A stretch of DNA of 64,000 nucleotides from Paracoccaceae bacterium (GCA_021741245.1 JAIOYF010000004.1:124001-188000); one strand, 5' to 3'. Positions 37,631 to 47,198 are shown, counted from the stretch's first letter. The notes: generated from the sequence alone by a model not told the origin. Numbers and translations are program-made.

Positions 37631-37663
37631 AAATTTCAAGTCAAAAATTTCAAGCTTGAAATT
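37631..37663. promoter_or_regulatory. Candidate MarR operator upstream of the monooxygenase/reductase gene
   Basis: A perfect 18-bp palindrome, AATTTCAAGCTTGAAATT (37646-37663), lies 44 bp before the start codon. Its left arm is repeated just upstream (AAATTTCAAG at 37631-37640 and 37645-37654). Palindromes of 16-20 bp are the usual MarR targets, and a MarR gene (40731-41165) lies in the downstream operon. The region lies between two divergent operons. Confidence 0.65.
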
Positions 37664-37706
37664 GTTTGATCCCGGTGGCAGGCTTGCTGCAAGACAGGAG
37701 AGTCCG

Positions 37707-39992
37707 ATGAGAATCCTATGCCTTGGCGGTGGCCCTGCGGGCCTGTATTTCGCGATATCGATGAAGCTGCGCGATCCGGGACATGAGGTCGTGGTTCTGG
37801 AACGCAACCGCGCCAATGATACCTTTGGCTGGGGCGTTGTGCTGTCGAATGACACGCTGGAAAAACTGGCGGCGAATGATCCGGTCAGCGCGGCCACGAT
37901 CCGCGAAAACTTTGCCTATTGGGATGACATTGCCGTCATCCATGCGGGGGTGCGGACCGTTTCCGGCGGGCATGGGTTCGCTGGGATCGGGCGCAAGACG
38001 CTGTTGGTTTTGCTGCAAGAACGCGCGCGCGCCCTTGGGGTCGATCTGCGCTTTGAAACCGAATTCAAGACCGCAGAAGAATACCGTCAGGACTATGATC
38101 TGGTTGTGGCCTGCGATGGCATCAACTCTTCCGTGCGGCGCGAATATGAGGATGTGTTCAAGCCAAATGTCGATACGCGCCTGTGCAAATTCGTCTGGCT
38201 GGGCACGCATCAAAAGTTTGACGACGCTTTCACCTTTATCTTCGAGAAGACGGCGCATGGCTGGGTTTGGGCCCATGCCTATCAATTTGATGACACCACT
38301 GCGACCTTCATCGTCGAATGCACACAGGCGACGTGGGATGCTTGGGGCTTTGACGCGATGACCAAGGAAGAGACGGTGGAAACCTGCCGTCAGATCTTTG
38401 CCAGCCACCTTGGCGGGCATGAATTGATGTCAAATGCCGCGCACCTGCGTGGGTCGGCTGTGTGGATGAACTTCCCCCGCGTGATCTGTGAAACATGGTA
38501 TCACGAGAATGTCGTCTTGATGGGCGACTCTGCGGCGACGGCGCATTTTTCTATCGGGTCTGGCACGCGACTGGCCTTGGAAAGCGCGATGGCTTTGGCG
38601 GATTACGTGCAAAGCGAAGACAGCCTCGCGGCGGCCTTTGTGCGCTATCAAGACGAGCGGCGTCTGGAGGTGTTGCGCCTGCAATCCGCTGCCCGTAACT
38701 CTTTGGAATGGTTCGAAGAGGTGGAGCGGTATCTGGACATGCCGCCACAGCAGTTCGCCTATTCCTTGCTGACACGCAGCCAGCGGATCAGCCATGAAAA
38801 CCTGCGTCTGCGCGACGGGGCCTGGCTTGCCGGGGCCGAGGATTGGTTTGCCGCCCGCTCGGGTGGGCAGGTTGGGCAAAAGCCCATGTTCACCCCGTTT
38901 CGTCTGGGGGAGATGGCCTTGCATAACCGCATCGTCGTCAGCCCGATGGCACAGTACAAGGCGGTGGATGGTTGCCCGACGGATTGGCATTTTGTCCATT
39001 ACGCCGAACGCGCCAAGGGCGGGGCAGGGCTGGTCTATACGGAAATGACCTGTGTATCCCCCGAGGGGCGGATCACGCCGGGCTGTCCGGGGCTGTACGA
39101 TCCGGCGCATGAGGCTGCTTGGCGTCGGCTGACCGATTTCGTCCATGCCGAGACACAGGCCAAGATCTGCTGCCAGATCGGCCATTCGGGGCGCAAAGGC
39201 TCTACCCAACTGGGGTGGGAGGTGATGGACGCGCCCTTGGCTCAGGGGAATTGGCCACTGCTCAGCGCCAGCGCTGTGCCATGGTCGGGCAACAATGCTG
39301 CGCCAAAGGCGATGGACCGGGCCGATATGGATCGGGTGCGCGATGAATTCGTGAAGGCCACGGAAATGGCCGTGCGCGCGGGCTTTGACATGATCGAAAT
39401 GCATGCCGCCCATGGCTATCTGATCTCCAGCTTTATCAGCCCTGTGTCGAACCAACGCGACGATGCCTATGGCGGATCGCTGGAAAACCGCATGCGCTAT
39501 CCGCTGGAGGTGTTTGCCGCGATGCGGGCCGCATGGCCTGCCCAAAAGCCGATGTCGGTGCGGATCTCGGCCAATGACTGGGTTGGGGCAAAGGGTGTGA
39601 CCCCGGCAGAGGCGGTGGAGATCGCGCGCCTGTTCGCGCAGGCCGGGGCAGATGTGATTGACGTGAGTGCAGGCCAGACCAGCACCCTTGCGCGGCCTGT
39701 TTACGGGCGGATGTTCCAGACGCCGTTTAGCGACCGCATCCGCAATGAGGTGGGTATCGCCACCATGGCGGTTGGCAATATCACCGAAGAAGACCACGCC
39801 AATTCCATCCTTTTGGCCGGGCGGGCGGATCTTGTCTGCCTTGCGCGTCCACATCTGGCCGACCCTTACTGGACCTTGCACGCGGCCATCCGCCAAGGGG
39901 ACCAGACCGTGCAATGGCCGCTGCCCTATGAGGCCGGAAGGGATCAGGCGCAGCGCTTGGCCGACCGTGCACAGGAGGTGATCCGTGCCTGA
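37707..39992 (+). CDS. 2-aminobenzoyl-CoA monooxygenase/reductase (annotated elsewhere as salicylyl-CoA 5-hydroxylase/oxidoreductase)
   Basis: A 761-residue fusion. Residues 1-385 are a group-A flavin monooxygenase ([12 protein letters not shown], and [17 protein letters not shown] as the FAD/DG-type motif). Residues 393-761 are an old-yellow-enzyme FMN reductase ([45 protein letters not shown]). This architecture is that of the enzyme described from Azoarcus evansii, which hydroxylates and reduces 2-aminobenzoyl-CoA to a non-aromatic 2-amino-5-oxocyclohexene-carboxyl-CoA. The ATG at 37707 follows GACAGGAG. It heads the plus-strand operon that ends with the CoA ligase, and lies beside beta-oxidation genes, which supports this over salicylyl-CoA hydroxylation. 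Confidence 0.87.
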   Translation: MRILCLGGGPAGLYFAISMKLRDPGHEVVVLERNRANDTFGWGVVLSNDTLEKLAANDPVSAATIRENFAYWDDIAVIHAGVRTVSGGHGFAGIGRKTLLVLLQERARALGVDLRFETEFKTAEEYRQDYDLVVACDGINSSVRREYEDVFKPNVDTRLCKFVWLGTHQKFDDAFTFIFEKTAHGWVWAHAYQFDDTTATFIVECTQATWDAWGFDAMTKEETVETCRQIFASHLGGHELMSNAAHLRGSAVWMNFPRVICETWYHENVVLMGDSAATAHFSIGSGTRLALESAMALADYVQSEDSLAAAFVRYQDERRLEVLRLQSAARNSLEWFEEVERYLDMPPQQFAYSLLTRSQRISHENLRLRDGAWLAGAEDWFAARSGGQVGQKPMFTPFRLGEMALHNRIVVSPMAQYKAVDGCPTDWHFVHYAERAKGGAGLVYTEMTCVSPEGRITPGCPGLYDPAHEAAWRRLTDFVHAETQAKICCQIGHSGRKGSTQLGWEVMDAPLAQGNWPLLSASAVPWSGNNAAPKAMDRADMDRVRDEFVKATEMAVRAGFDMIEMHAAHGYLISSFISPVSNQRDDAYGGSLENRMRYPLEVFAAMRAAWPAQKPMSVRISANDWVGAKGVTPAEAVEIARLFAQAGADVIDVSAGQTSTLARPVYGRMFQTPFSDRIRNEVGIATMAVGNITEEDHANSILLAGRADLVCLARPHLADPYWTLHAAIRQGDQTVQWPLPYEAGRDQAQRLADRAQEVIRA

Positions 39993-40734
39993 AGGCTTTG
40001 CTGGCAAACGGGTGCTGATCACCGGGGGCGGCACGGGCGTGGGGGCCGACATGGCGCGCCACTTTGCCCAAGCCGGGGCCGAGGTGGTGATTGCCGGACG
40101 GCGGATGGAAGCATTGGCCGCCGTTGTGCGTGAAACGGAAGGGATCAGGGCGATTCAAGCCGATGTGACAGACGAAGCCTCGGTTGCCGATCTTTTCGCA
40201 CAGGCGGGCCCTTGTGACATTGTCATTGCCAATGCAGGGGCGGCAGACTCCGCGCCCTTTGGGAAGATGACGTTGTCGCATTGGAACACGATGATTGCGG
40301 TCAATCTGACCGGCACCTTCCTGACCTTTCGCGAGGCTTTGGGGCAGATGCCCGCCACGGGGGGGCGGCTGATTGCCATCGCCTCGGTCGCGGGTTTGCG
40401 CGGCTATCCCTATATCGCGGCCTATGCGGCGGCCAAGCATGGGGTGGTGGGTCTTGTCCGCGCTCTTGGCGATGAGGTGGCGACCAAAGCCATCACCGTC
40501 AACGCGATCTGCCCGGGCTATCTGGACACCGAGATGACCGACCGCTCGATTGCCAATATCTGTGCCAAGACCGGCAAATCCGCCGTTGAGGCCCGCGCCG
40601 TTCTGGAAGCCGCCTCACCGCAAAAGCGGCTGTTTGATCCGGCCGAGGTGAGCGCAACCGCGCTTTGGCTGGCAAGTACGGCCGCGTGTGGTGTCAACGG
40701 CCAGACCATCACCATTTCCGGGGGCAGCCCATGA
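39985..40734 (+). CDS. Short-chain dehydrogenase/reductase
   Basis: A 249-residue SDR: cofactor motif [17 protein letters not shown] motif [11 protein letters not shown], catalytic Ser in IAIASVAG, Tyr/Lys in YAAAKHG, and the C-terminal CPGYLDTEM. It starts with GTG at 39985, overlapping the monooxygenase/reductase gene by 8 bp, and overlaps the MarR gene by 4 bp. In this operon it probably oxidises or reduces the alicyclic keto/hydroxy intermediate; which step is unknown. Confidence 0.84.
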   Translation: MPEGFAGKRVLITGGGTGVGADMARHFAQAGAEVVIAGRRMEALAAVVRETEGIRAIQADVTDEASVADLFAQAGPCDIVIANAGAADSAPFGKMTLSHWNTMIAVNLTGTFLTFREALGQMPATGGRLIAIASVAGLRGYPYIAAYAAAKHGVVGLVRALGDEVATKAITVNAICPGYLDTEMTDRSIANICAKTGKSAVEARAVLEAASPQKRLFDPAEVSATALWLASTAACGVNGQTITISGGSP

Positions 40735-41165
40735 GTGACCAATCCAAACGCCGCCTCAAGATGTGGATCCGTCTGCTTGGCGTCACCCGTGCCACCGAAA
40801 ATCACCTGCGCGAACATCTGCGGATCAATCATGCCACCACCTTGCCCCGCTTTGACGTCATGGCGGCCCTGTGGCGTAGGCGCGATGGTGTGACGATGAG
40901 TGAGTTGAGCCGGATGTTGCTGGTCTCGAACGGCAATGCAACGGCTGTGGTGGATCGTCTGGAAAAGGACGGTTTCGTGGCGCGCCGCCCATCGGAAACG
41001 GACCGTAGGACGGTTTATGTGGCCCTGACGGATGCCGGTTTGCAGGAGTTCGAGGGCCTTGCCGCCGGACATGAGCGAGAAGTTGATCGTCTGTTTGCAG
41101 AGGTCAGCGAGGCAGATCTGGATCAATTGACCGATATTCTAAAGCGTATGGGGGGGATCGCATGA
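40731..41165 (+). CDS. MarR-family transcriptional regulator (2-aminobenzoyl-CoA operon)
   Basis: A 144-residue MarR protein with [13 protein letters not shown], the recognition helix [19 protein letters not shown] and wing [19 protein letters not shown]. The ATG at 40731 overlaps the SDR stop, and the end overlaps the next start (ATGA at 41162-41165). It is distinct from the MarR of the isatin operon; the palindrome at 37646-37663 in front of this operon is its likely site. Confidence 0.86.
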   Translation: MSDQSKRRLKMWIRLLGVTRATENHLREHLRINHATTLPRFDVMAALWRRRDGVTMSELSRMLLVSNGNATAVVDRLEKDGFVARRPSETDRRTVYVALTDAGLQEFEGLAAGHEREVDRLFAEVSEADLDQLTDILKRMGGIA

Positions 41166-41974
41166 CCCAAATGGCAGGGCTTTCGCCCCAGCATTTCTTG
41201 TGGGAGGTGACGGACCGCGTTGCGGTCATTCGTCTGAACCGCCCTGATCGCAAGAACCCGCTGACCTTTGAGTCCTATGCGGAGTTGCGCGACACCTTTC
41301 GCGCGCTGCCCTATGCGACGGATGTTGATGTGGTGGTCTTTGCCTCCAACGGCGGAAACTTCTGTTCCGGCGGCGATGTGCACGAGATCATCGGCCCGCT
41401 GATTGGCCTGCCGATGAAGGACTTGCTGGCCTTTACCCGCATGACGGGGGATTTGGTCAAGGCGATGATCGCCTGCACCAAACCGATCATCGCCGCCGTG
41501 GATGGTGTGGCGGTAGGGGCGGGGGCGATCATCGCCATGGCCTCTGACCTGCGGGTGGCAACACCGGCCGCAAAATGCGCCTTTTTGTTTACCCGCGTGG
41601 GTCTGGCGGGCTGTGACATGGGGGCCTGTGCCATGCTGCCGCGCATCATCGGGCAGGGGCGGGCGGCGGAACTGCTATACACCGGCCGGGTGATGCGGGC
41701 CGAAGAGGGGCAGGCCTGGGGCTTTTGGAACGCCCTGCACCCGGCAGAGGCGCTTGAGGCCGAGGCGATGGCGCTGGCGCGGCGGCTTGCCGCGGGACCG
41801 ACCTTTGCCCATGGTGTGACCAAGACGCAATTGGCGCAGGAATGGGACATGGGACTGGAGCAGGCGATCGAGGCCGAGGCGCAGGCACAGGCGATCTGCA
41901 TGCAGACCCGCGATTTTGAGCGGGCCTATCGTGCCTTTGTCGCCAAGGAACAACCGGTGTTTGAGGGTGACTGA
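41162..41974 (+). CDS. Crotonase-family protein lacking the classical catalytic glutamates
   Basis: A 270-residue crotonase-fold protein. The oxyanion-hole segments are present ([10 protein letters not shown] and [15 protein letters not shown]), but the two Glu positions of enoyl-CoA hydratases are replaced: GGGLE... reads GAGAI..., and the ...PE... position reads ...TR.... A nearby Asp152 ([11 protein letters not shown]) may serve instead. It may therefore act as a ring hydrolase, isomerase or specialised hydratase on the dearomatised 2-aminobenzoyl-CoA product rather than as a simple enoyl-CoA hydratase. It is fourth gene of the monooxygenase/reductase operon and ends before a hairpin repeat. 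Confidence 0.8.
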   Translation: MTQMAGLSPQHFLWEVTDRVAVIRLNRPDRKNPLTFESYAELRDTFRALPYATDVDVVVFASNGGNFCSGGDVHEIIGPLIGLPMKDLLAFTRMTGDLVKAMIACTKPIIAAVDGVAVGAGAIIAMASDLRVATPAAKCAFLFTRVGLAGCDMGACAMLPRIIGQGRAAELLYTGRVMRAEEGQAWGFWNALHPAEALEAEAMALARRLAAGPTFAHGVTKTQLAQEWDMGLEQAIEAEAQAQAICMQTRDFERAYRAFVAKEQPVFEGD

Positions 41975-41983
41975 CGCAGTAAA

Positions 41984-42048
41984 GGGGGCTGTCTGCCCCC
42001 CTCGCCGCGGTGCGGCTCACCCCCCGAGGATATTTAGGAACAGATGAA
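41984..42048. repeat. Dispersed intergenic repeat, copy B (reverse orientation)
   Basis: GGGGGC-tgtct-GCCCCC hairpin (41984-42000), a second small hairpin GCCGC-ggt-GCGGC (42004-42016), then a C-rich run and GATATTTAGGAACAGATGAA (about 42029-42048). This is the reverse complement of the core seen at 24083-24105 and 56188-56210, with one difference. It fills the gap between the crotonase and acyl-CoA dehydrogenase genes and ends 3 bp before the ATG, so its AGGAACAG part may serve as ribosome binding site. Confidence 0.75.
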
Positions 42049-42051
42049 ACC

Positions 42052-43185
42052 ATGCCCGACCACAGCTTTCTGACCTGGCCCTTTTTTGAGGATCGCCACC
42101 GTGCCTTGGCCGAAGGGCTGGAGGAATGGTGTGGCACGCATCTGCCGGTGGATCATGGCGATGTGGACGCGGCCTGCCGGGTGCTTGTGTCGGGTTTGGG
42201 CGCGGCGGGCTGGCTGCGCCATACAGGGGCGGATGCAGGCGAGCGATTGGATGTGCGCAGCCTGTGCCTGAGCCGTGAGATTTTGGCGCGACATGACGGT
42301 CTGGCTGATTTTTCCTTTGCCATGCAGGGGCTTGGTATGGGGGCGATCAGCCTCTTTGGCCGTGCGGAGCAGCGTGAATGGCTGGCGCGGACCCGGTCAG
42401 GTCAGGCGATTTCCGGCTTTGCGTTGACTGAGCCTGCCTCTGGATCGGATGTGGCGGCAACGGCCACAACGGCTGTGGCAGAGGCGGGGGGCTGGCGGCT
42501 TGACGGAGAAAAGACCTGGATTTCAAACGGCGGCATTGCGGATGTCTACGTGGTCTTTGCCCGCACGGGCGAGGCGCCGGGGGCCAAGGGATTGTCGGCC
42601 TTTGTGTTGCCAGCCGATACTGCGGGATTGACGGTGGAGGAGCGCCTTGAGGTCATCGCCCCGCATCCCCTTGCCCGGTTGCGGCTGCAGGGGGTTCGTC
42701 TGCCGCAATCGGCGCTGATCGGACGGGCGGGCGAGGGGTTCAAGATTGCGATGTCGGTGCTCGATGTGTTCCGCGCCACTGTCGGGGCGGCGGCCCTTGG
42801 CTTTGCGCGCCGGGCCTTGGATGAGGCGCTGGACCGTGTGAAAGCCCGGCGTATTCAAGGGGCTGCCTTGGCGGAGATGCAGATGGTGCAGGGGCATCTG
42901 GCGGATATGGCCCTCAAGATCGATGCCGCGGCACTGCTGATTTATCGGGCGGCCTGGACCAAGGATCAAGGCGCGGCGCGGATCAGTCGTGAGGCCGCAA
43001 TGGCCAAGCTTTATGCTACGGAAGCCGCGCAGGAGGTGATCGACATAGCCCTGCAACTGCATGGTGGCGACGGCGTTCGGCATGGGTCAGTGGTGGAAAG
43101 CCTGTACCGTGAAATCCGTGCCTTGCGCATCTATGAAGGGGCCAGCGACGTGCAGAAAATCATCATCGCGAGGAGCATCTTGTGA
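42052..43185 (+). CDS. Acyl-CoA dehydrogenase
   Basis: A 377-residue flavoprotein of the acyl-CoA dehydrogenase fold. FAD/substrate motifs [15 protein letters not shown] and [15 protein letters not shown]; the catalytic Glu is in [12 protein letters not shown]. It introduces the alpha,beta double bond in the lower pathway. The ATG at 42052 directly follows the repeat element; the upstream frame to 42010 has no better start. It overlaps the thioesterase start by 4 bp. Confidence 0.88.
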   Translation: MPDHSFLTWPFFEDRHRALAEGLEEWCGTHLPVDHGDVDAACRVLVSGLGAAGWLRHTGADAGERLDVRSLCLSREILARHDGLADFSFAMQGLGMGAISLFGRAEQREWLARTRSGQAISGFALTEPASGSDVAATATTAVAEAGGWRLDGEKTWISNGGIADVYVVFARTGEAPGAKGLSAFVLPADTAGLTVEERLEVIAPHPLARLRLQGVRLPQSALIGRAGEGFKIAMSVLDVFRATVGAAALGFARRALDEALDRVKARRIQGAALAEMQMVQGHLADMALKIDAAALLIYRAAWTKDQGAARISREAAMAKLYATEAAQEVIDIALQLHGGDGVRHGSVVESLYREIRALRIYEGASDVQKIIIARSIL

Positions 43186-43595
43186 TTTATCGTCGCCACA
43201 TCCAGATCGAGTTCAATCATTGCGACCCGGCGGGCATCGTCTTTTACCCTCGATACTTCGAGATGACGAATTCGGTGGCCGAAAATTTCTTTCGCGAGGT
43301 CGCGGGCCAGTCCTATGCGGCGATGATGCGGGACCTTCAGGGCGTGCCGACCGCCCGGTTGGAAGCGGATTTTCATGCCCCCTCTCGCTTGGGCGAGGTG
43401 TTGGAGTGGCGTATGCAGCTGACACGACTTGGCCGCAGCTCCATCGATTTTGGCCTGCAGGCTTGGTGCGGCGATGAGCATCGGGTGACGGTTCGGCTTG
43501 TTCTGGTCTTTGTCGAAGGTCTTGGTGCGCCCAAACCTTGGCCCAATGACATGCGGGCTGCGATCACAGCATTTATGGAGGCACCTGATGCATGA
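43182..43595 (+). CDS. Hotdog-fold acyl-CoA thioesterase (4-hydroxybenzoyl-CoA thioesterase type)
   Basis: A 137-residue single hotdog domain; [20 protein letters not shown] carries the catalytic Asp of 4HBT/YbgC-like thioesterases. It starts with GTG overlapping the acyl-CoA dehydrogenase stop. It would release CoA from aryl- or alicyclic-CoA, perhaps as a safety valve against trapped 2-aminobenzoyl-CoA. It overlaps the RidA gene by 8 bp. Confidence 0.83.
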   Translation: MIYRRHIQIEFNHCDPAGIVFYPRYFEMTNSVAENFFREVAGQSYAAMMRDLQGVPTARLEADFHAPSRLGEVLEWRMQLTRLGRSSIDFGLQAWCGDEHRVTVRLVLVFVEGLGAPKPWPNDMRAAITAFMEAPDA

Positions 43596-43989
43596 GGTCT
43601 TGCACCCCAGCAGTTGGAAAGCGGCCCGTGGCTACGCCAATGGCGTCGCGGCCGAAGGGCGAATGGTCTTTACCGGCGGCATGGTTGGCTGGACCGGTGA
43701 CTGTGAGTTTGAGACGGATGATTTTGTGGGGCAGGTCGAACAGGCGCTGCGCAACATCGTGGCCGTTCTGGCAGAGGCGGGGGCCCGCCCCGAGCACCTT
43801 GTGCGGCTGACATGGTATGTCACAGACAAGGCCGAATACCTGAGCAATCTGAAAGGCTTGGGCGCTGTTTACAAGGATGTGATCGGGCGCCACTATCCCG
43901 CAATGGCGTTGGTGCAGGTGGTGGCCTTGGTCGAGGATCGTGCCAAGGTGGAAATCGAAGCAACGGCCGTTGTGCCAAAGGAGGCGTGA
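43588..43989 (+). CDS. RidA-family (YjgF/YER057c/UK114) enamine/imine deaminase
   Basis: A 133-residue RidA-like protein (VFTGGMVGW, FVGQVEQALRNIVAVLAEAG, LVRLTWYVTDKAEYL, ALVQVVALVEDRAKVEIEATAV). RidA proteins hydrolyse enamines and imines. The ring product of the monooxygenase/reductase is an enamine, so this protein may remove the amino group as ammonia; this is inference from chemistry and operon position. The ATG at 43588 overlaps the thioesterase stop and its TGA overlaps the ligase ATG. Confidence 0.84.
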   Translation: MHEVLHPSSWKAARGYANGVAAEGRMVFTGGMVGWTGDCEFETDDFVGQVEQALRNIVAVLAEAGARPEHLVRLTWYVTDKAEYLSNLKGLGAVYKDVIGRHYPAMALVQVVALVEDRAKVEIEATAVVPKEA

Positions 43990-45608
43990 TGTTGGGACCG
44001 TCTGGCCATATCGACACATTCTCACGCGATCGCCTGCCTGCGCCGCAAGATTGGCCAGAGATCAATCTTGCCGGGTTTGATTATCCCGATTGGCTGAACG
44101 TGGCGGTGGAATTGACCGACAGAATGGTCGAACGGGGCTTTGGCGACCACACGGCATTGATCGGCAATGGGCGGCAGCGCACATACAAGGAACTGTCGGA
44201 CTGGACCAACCGGATAGCGCATGCGCTGGTTGAGGATTATGGCGTAAAGCCCGGAAATCGTGTGCTGATCCGGTCGGCGAACAACCCTGCCATGGTGGCC
44301 GCATGGCTGGCCGCGACCAAGGCGGGGGCAGTGGTGGTCAACACCATGCCGATGCTGCGGGCGGGGGAATTGACGGCGATCGTGGACAAGGCTGAAATCT
44401 CGCATGCCCTGTGCGACACCAGATTGATGGAGGATCTGGTCACCTGCGCCAAGGGATCGGCTTTTTTGAAAACCGTTATCGGCTTTGATGGCACCGCAAA
44501 TCACGATGCGGAACTGGATCGGGTGGCCCTGCGCAAATCAGTGCGCTTTACGCCGCCGCCGACGGGGCGGGATGATGTGGCCCTGCTTGGCTTTACCAGT
44601 GGAACCACGGGGGAGCCAAAGGCGACCATGCATTTCCACCGCGATTTGTTGATCATCGCGGATGGCTATGCGCGTGAGGTGCTGAATGTGACGCCCGACG
44701 ATGTTTTCGTGGGCAGCCCACCCCTTGCCTTTACCTTTGGTCTGGGGGGGCTTGCTGTGTTTCCGCTGCGGTTCGGGGCAGCGGCAGCCTTGCTGGAACA
44801 GGCCAGTCCGCCCAACCTTATCTCGATTATTCAAGAGCATAAGGCCACTGTGTGCTTCACCGCCCCCACCGCCTATCGCGTCATGCTGAAGGCCATGGAG
44901 GACGGGGCGGATCTGTCCTCCCTTCGTGCGGCGGTCAGTGCGGGCGAAACCCTTCCCGCGCCTGTCTATGACGACTGGATGGCCAAAACGGGCAAGCCGA
45001 TGCTTGATGGCATCGGCGCGACCGAGATGTTGCATATCTTTTTGACCAACCGCTTTGACGATCACCGTCCCGGATGCACGGGCCGCCCGGTCACGGGATA
45101 TGAGGCGCGGATCGTGGATGAGGCCGGTAAGGGCTTGGCACGCGGTGAGGTGGGTCGTTTGGCCGTGCGCGGGCCAACAGGGTGCCGCTATCTGGCCGAT
45201 GATCGGCAGAAGAAATACGTGCAAAACGGCTGGAACCTGACGGGGGACAGCTTTTGGCAAGATGAAGAGGGGCGTTTTCACTTTGCCGCCCGCTCCGATG
45301 ATATGATCATCAGTTCGGGGTATAACATCGCCGGGCCAGAGGTTGAGGCGGCGCTTTTGTCCCATCCGGCCGTTCTGGAATGCGCGGTGATTGGCGTGGC
45401 GCATGAGGAGCGCGGACAAATTGTTCAGGCCCATGTGGTACTTGCGGCAGGTTCTGAAGGGTCTGATATGATGGTCAAGGCGCTGCAAGATCATGTCAAA
45501 GCGGTGATCGCCCCCTATAAATATCCACGCTCGGTGGTCTTTATGTCCACCCTGCCCAAGACACAGACGGGCAAGATCCAACGCTTCATACTGCGTGACG
45601 CAAACTAG
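43989..45608 (+). CDS. abmG: 2-aminobenzoate-CoA ligase
   Basis: A 539-residue ANL ligase of the benzoate/2-aminobenzoate branch. A3 motif LGFTSGTTGEPKATMHFHRD near residue 198, A5 region GIGATEMLHIFLTNRFDD, A7/A8 LTGDSFWQDEEG and ARSDDMIISSGYNIAGPEVE, and the terminal lysine motif LPKTQTGKIQRF. It would activate anthranilate to 2-aminobenzoyl-CoA, the substrate of the monooxygenase/reductase encoded at the head of this operon; the same pair is known from Azoarcus evansii. It begins at ATG 43989, overlapping RidA by 1 bp, and is the last gene of the operon. Confidence 0.86.
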   Translation: MLGPSGHIDTFSRDRLPAPQDWPEINLAGFDYPDWLNVAVELTDRMVERGFGDHTALIGNGRQRTYKELSDWTNRIAHALVEDYGVKPGNRVLIRSANNPAMVAAWLAATKAGAVVVNTMPMLRAGELTAIVDKAEISHALCDTRLMEDLVTCAKGSAFLKTVIGFDGTANHDAELDRVALRKSVRFTPPPTGRDDVALLGFTSGTTGEPKATMHFHRDLLIIADGYAREVLNVTPDDVFVGSPPLAFTFGLGGLAVFPLRFGAAAALLEQASPPNLISIIQEHKATVCFTAPTAYRVMLKAMEDGADLSSLRAAVSAGETLPAPVYDDWMAKTGKPMLDGIGATEMLHIFLTNRFDDHRPGCTGRPVTGYEARIVDEAGKGLARGEVGRLAVRGPTGCRYLADDRQKKYVQNGWNLTGDSFWQDEEGRFHFAARSDDMIISSGYNIAGPEVEAALLSHPAVLECAVIGVAHEERGQIVQAHVVLAAGSEGSDMMVKALQDHVKAVIAPYKYPRSVVFMSTLPKTQTGKIQRFILRDAN

Positions 45609-46054
45609 TCTTGTCAGCTAGTATGCTGTTTAATTTATGATTTATAAATCATATATTTGGGGGTCTTTTCTCGTGTCATTTGTCAAGTGGGATGATCGGC
45701 GTTGTGCTGTCGGGTCTGATCGCAAAAATGTTCGAAAAGGGAAGTATTTTGCCGATTTCAGTGATCACCACCTGCAATGCGATTGGTAAAGGAAAACTCT
45801 GACCGCGACTTGGCTATCAGACTTTACATGTTGAAGAAGACTCGGTTGATTTTGGTTCGACAAAATTCCTGTGGACTCCAAACTGTTATCCCCTCCGGCA
45901 CGATTCATTGGCGATTCATTTTCGCACAATATTTGGGCGTCATGCTTGCATTTTAATCTCTTCTTGAGGATGGGGCGCTTTCAGCCGCGATCTTGCGCTG
46001 CAAGGATTGAGATGCGCCGCCGCGCCAATCAGGGTTGCCGCTACGGGGGACCCA
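45609..46054. promoter_or_regulatory. 446-bp intergenic region before the urease operon
   Basis: Clearly more AT-rich than its surroundings, especially 45620-45960. It holds an inverted repeat ACTAG/CTAGT around the end of the ligase gene (45604-45622) and a perfect 18-bp palindrome (45636-45653). It should contain the promoter of ureD. No convincing sigma-54 site with correct spacing and no credible gene was seen. Confidence 0.5.
45636..45653. promoter_or_regulatory. Perfect 18-bp AT-rich palindrome
   Basis: TATGATTTATAAATCATA is self-complementary over all 18 bases. It lies 28 bp after the ligase stop and about 400 bp before ureD. It could be a regulator site or part of a transcript end; no T run follows. 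Which protein binds is unknown. Confidence 0.5.
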
Positions 46055-46873
46055 ATGACAGCGCATTCCGCAGTAGCACCGATGCAGCGCAGCCGGGGAG
46101 AGGCGATGGTCTCTTTGGGCTTTCGTGCGGGTGCTGTGCGTATTGGGGTGTTGCGCCAAAAGGGCTCGGCCAAGGTGATCTTGCCGCATTGCGGGGAGGA
46201 TCCAGAGGCGGTCTTCCTGAATACATCCGGCGGTTTGACGGGCGGCGACAGCTTGTCTTACGCGGTGGAGTTGGGCGAGGGCGTTGCCGCCACGGCCACC
46301 ACACAAACCGCTGAACGCGCCTATCGCAGCACATCTGGCCTTGCTCGGGTCACGGTGGATTTGACGGTGGGACGGAACGGTTGGATCGACTGGTTGCCGC
46401 AAGAAACGATCTTGTTTGACCAAGCAAAACTTGACCGGCGCACGCAGGTTTCGCTTGGGCACAATGCGGGTTGTTTGCTGCTTGAGACGATTGTTCTTGG
46501 CCGTGCCGCCATGGGGGAAACTGTTTCGACCGTCTTGATGCGCGATTGGCGTGACGTGCGACGCGACGGGGTGCCGCTGATGGTAGAAAAGTTGTCGCTG
46601 ACCCAAGGCAGTCTGACCAGTGGCGTCGCGGGTCTGGATGGGGCGCGGGCCTTTGCCTCGCTTGTGATGATTGCGCCAGATGCGGCGGATTTTCTGGATC
46701 CGGTTCGTAATCTGTTGACGGAACCCGGCGTCCAAGGGGCGGCCTCTGCGCTGGAGGGGCGGCTGATGCTGCGCCTGATGGCGTCTGATGGCTGGCCCTT
46801 GCGGCGTCAGATTGCCCGGTGTCTTGGCCTGCTGCGCCGGGGGCGTCCCCTGCCGCGCGTCTGGCAGATGTAA
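46055..46873 (+). CDS. ureD: Urease accessory protein UreD
   Basis: A 272-residue UreD. The conserved [49 protein letters not shown] and LGRAAMGE segments are diagnostic. UreD scaffolds the UreF-UreG complex on apo-urease for nickel insertion. The start at 46055 is chosen for length and the preceding GGGGGA; a longer frame begins at 46007. First gene of the urease operon, 10 bp before ureA. Confidence 0.92.
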   Translation: MTAHSAVAPMQRSRGEAMVSLGFRAGAVRIGVLRQKGSAKVILPHCGEDPEAVFLNTSGGLTGGDSLSYAVELGEGVAATATTQTAERAYRSTSGLARVTVDLTVGRNGWIDWLPQETILFDQAKLDRRTQVSLGHNAGCLLLETIVLGRAAMGETVSTVLMRDWRDVRRDGVPLMVEKLSLTQGSLTSGVAGLDGARAFASLVMIAPDAADFLDPVRNLLTEPGVQGAASALEGRLMLRLMASDGWPLRRQIARCLGLLRRGRPLPRVWQM

Positions 46874-46883
46874 AGGAGAAAGC

Positions 46884-47186
46884 ATGAACCTGACCCCCCG
46901 CGAAAAGGACAAGCTGCTGGTCAGCCTTGCCGCAATGGTCGCCCGAAACCGTCTGGAACGCGGCGTAAAGCTGAACCATCCAGAGGCGATCGCCCTGATC
47001 ACCGACTTTGTGGTGGAGGGGGCCCGTGATGGCCGCAGCGTGGCCGACCTGATGGAGGCGGGCGCCCATGTGATCACCGCCGAGCAATGCATGGATGGTA
47101 TCCCCTCAATGATCCATTCAGTGCAGGTCGAGGCGACCTTTCCTGACGGCACAAAGCTTGTGACTGTTCACCACCCCATTCGTTGA
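46884..47186 (+). CDS. ureA: Urease gamma subunit
   Basis: Exactly 100 residues, the usual UreA length, starting [20 protein letters not shown] and ending [11 protein letters not shown] at 46884 follows AAAGGAGAA. Structural subunit of cytoplasmic urease (UreABC trimer), which hydrolyses urea to ammonia and carbamate. Confidence 0.95.
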   Translation: MNLTPREKDKLLVSLAAMVARNRLERGVKLNHPEAIALITDFVVEGARDGRSVADLMEAGAHVITAEQCMDGIPSMIHSVQVEATFPDGTKLVTVHHPIR

Positions 47187-47198
47187 AGAAAGGCTAGA

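Noticed and set aside
37707-39992. Salicylyl-CoA 5-hydroxylase
   Set aside because: The common database name fits the N-terminal half only; the OYE half, the 2-aminobenzoate ligase and RidA in the operon favour 2-aminobenzoyl-CoA.
45900-45960. Sigma-54-like sequences (TGGGCG...TTGCA, TGGCGA...CGCA) upstream of ureD
   Set aside because: The distance between the GG and GC elements is one to two bases too long in both, so they were not called.
45871-46314. 147-codon frame before ureD
   Set aside because: Overlaps ureD in another frame, Cys/Arg-rich, no ribosome binding site; not credible.
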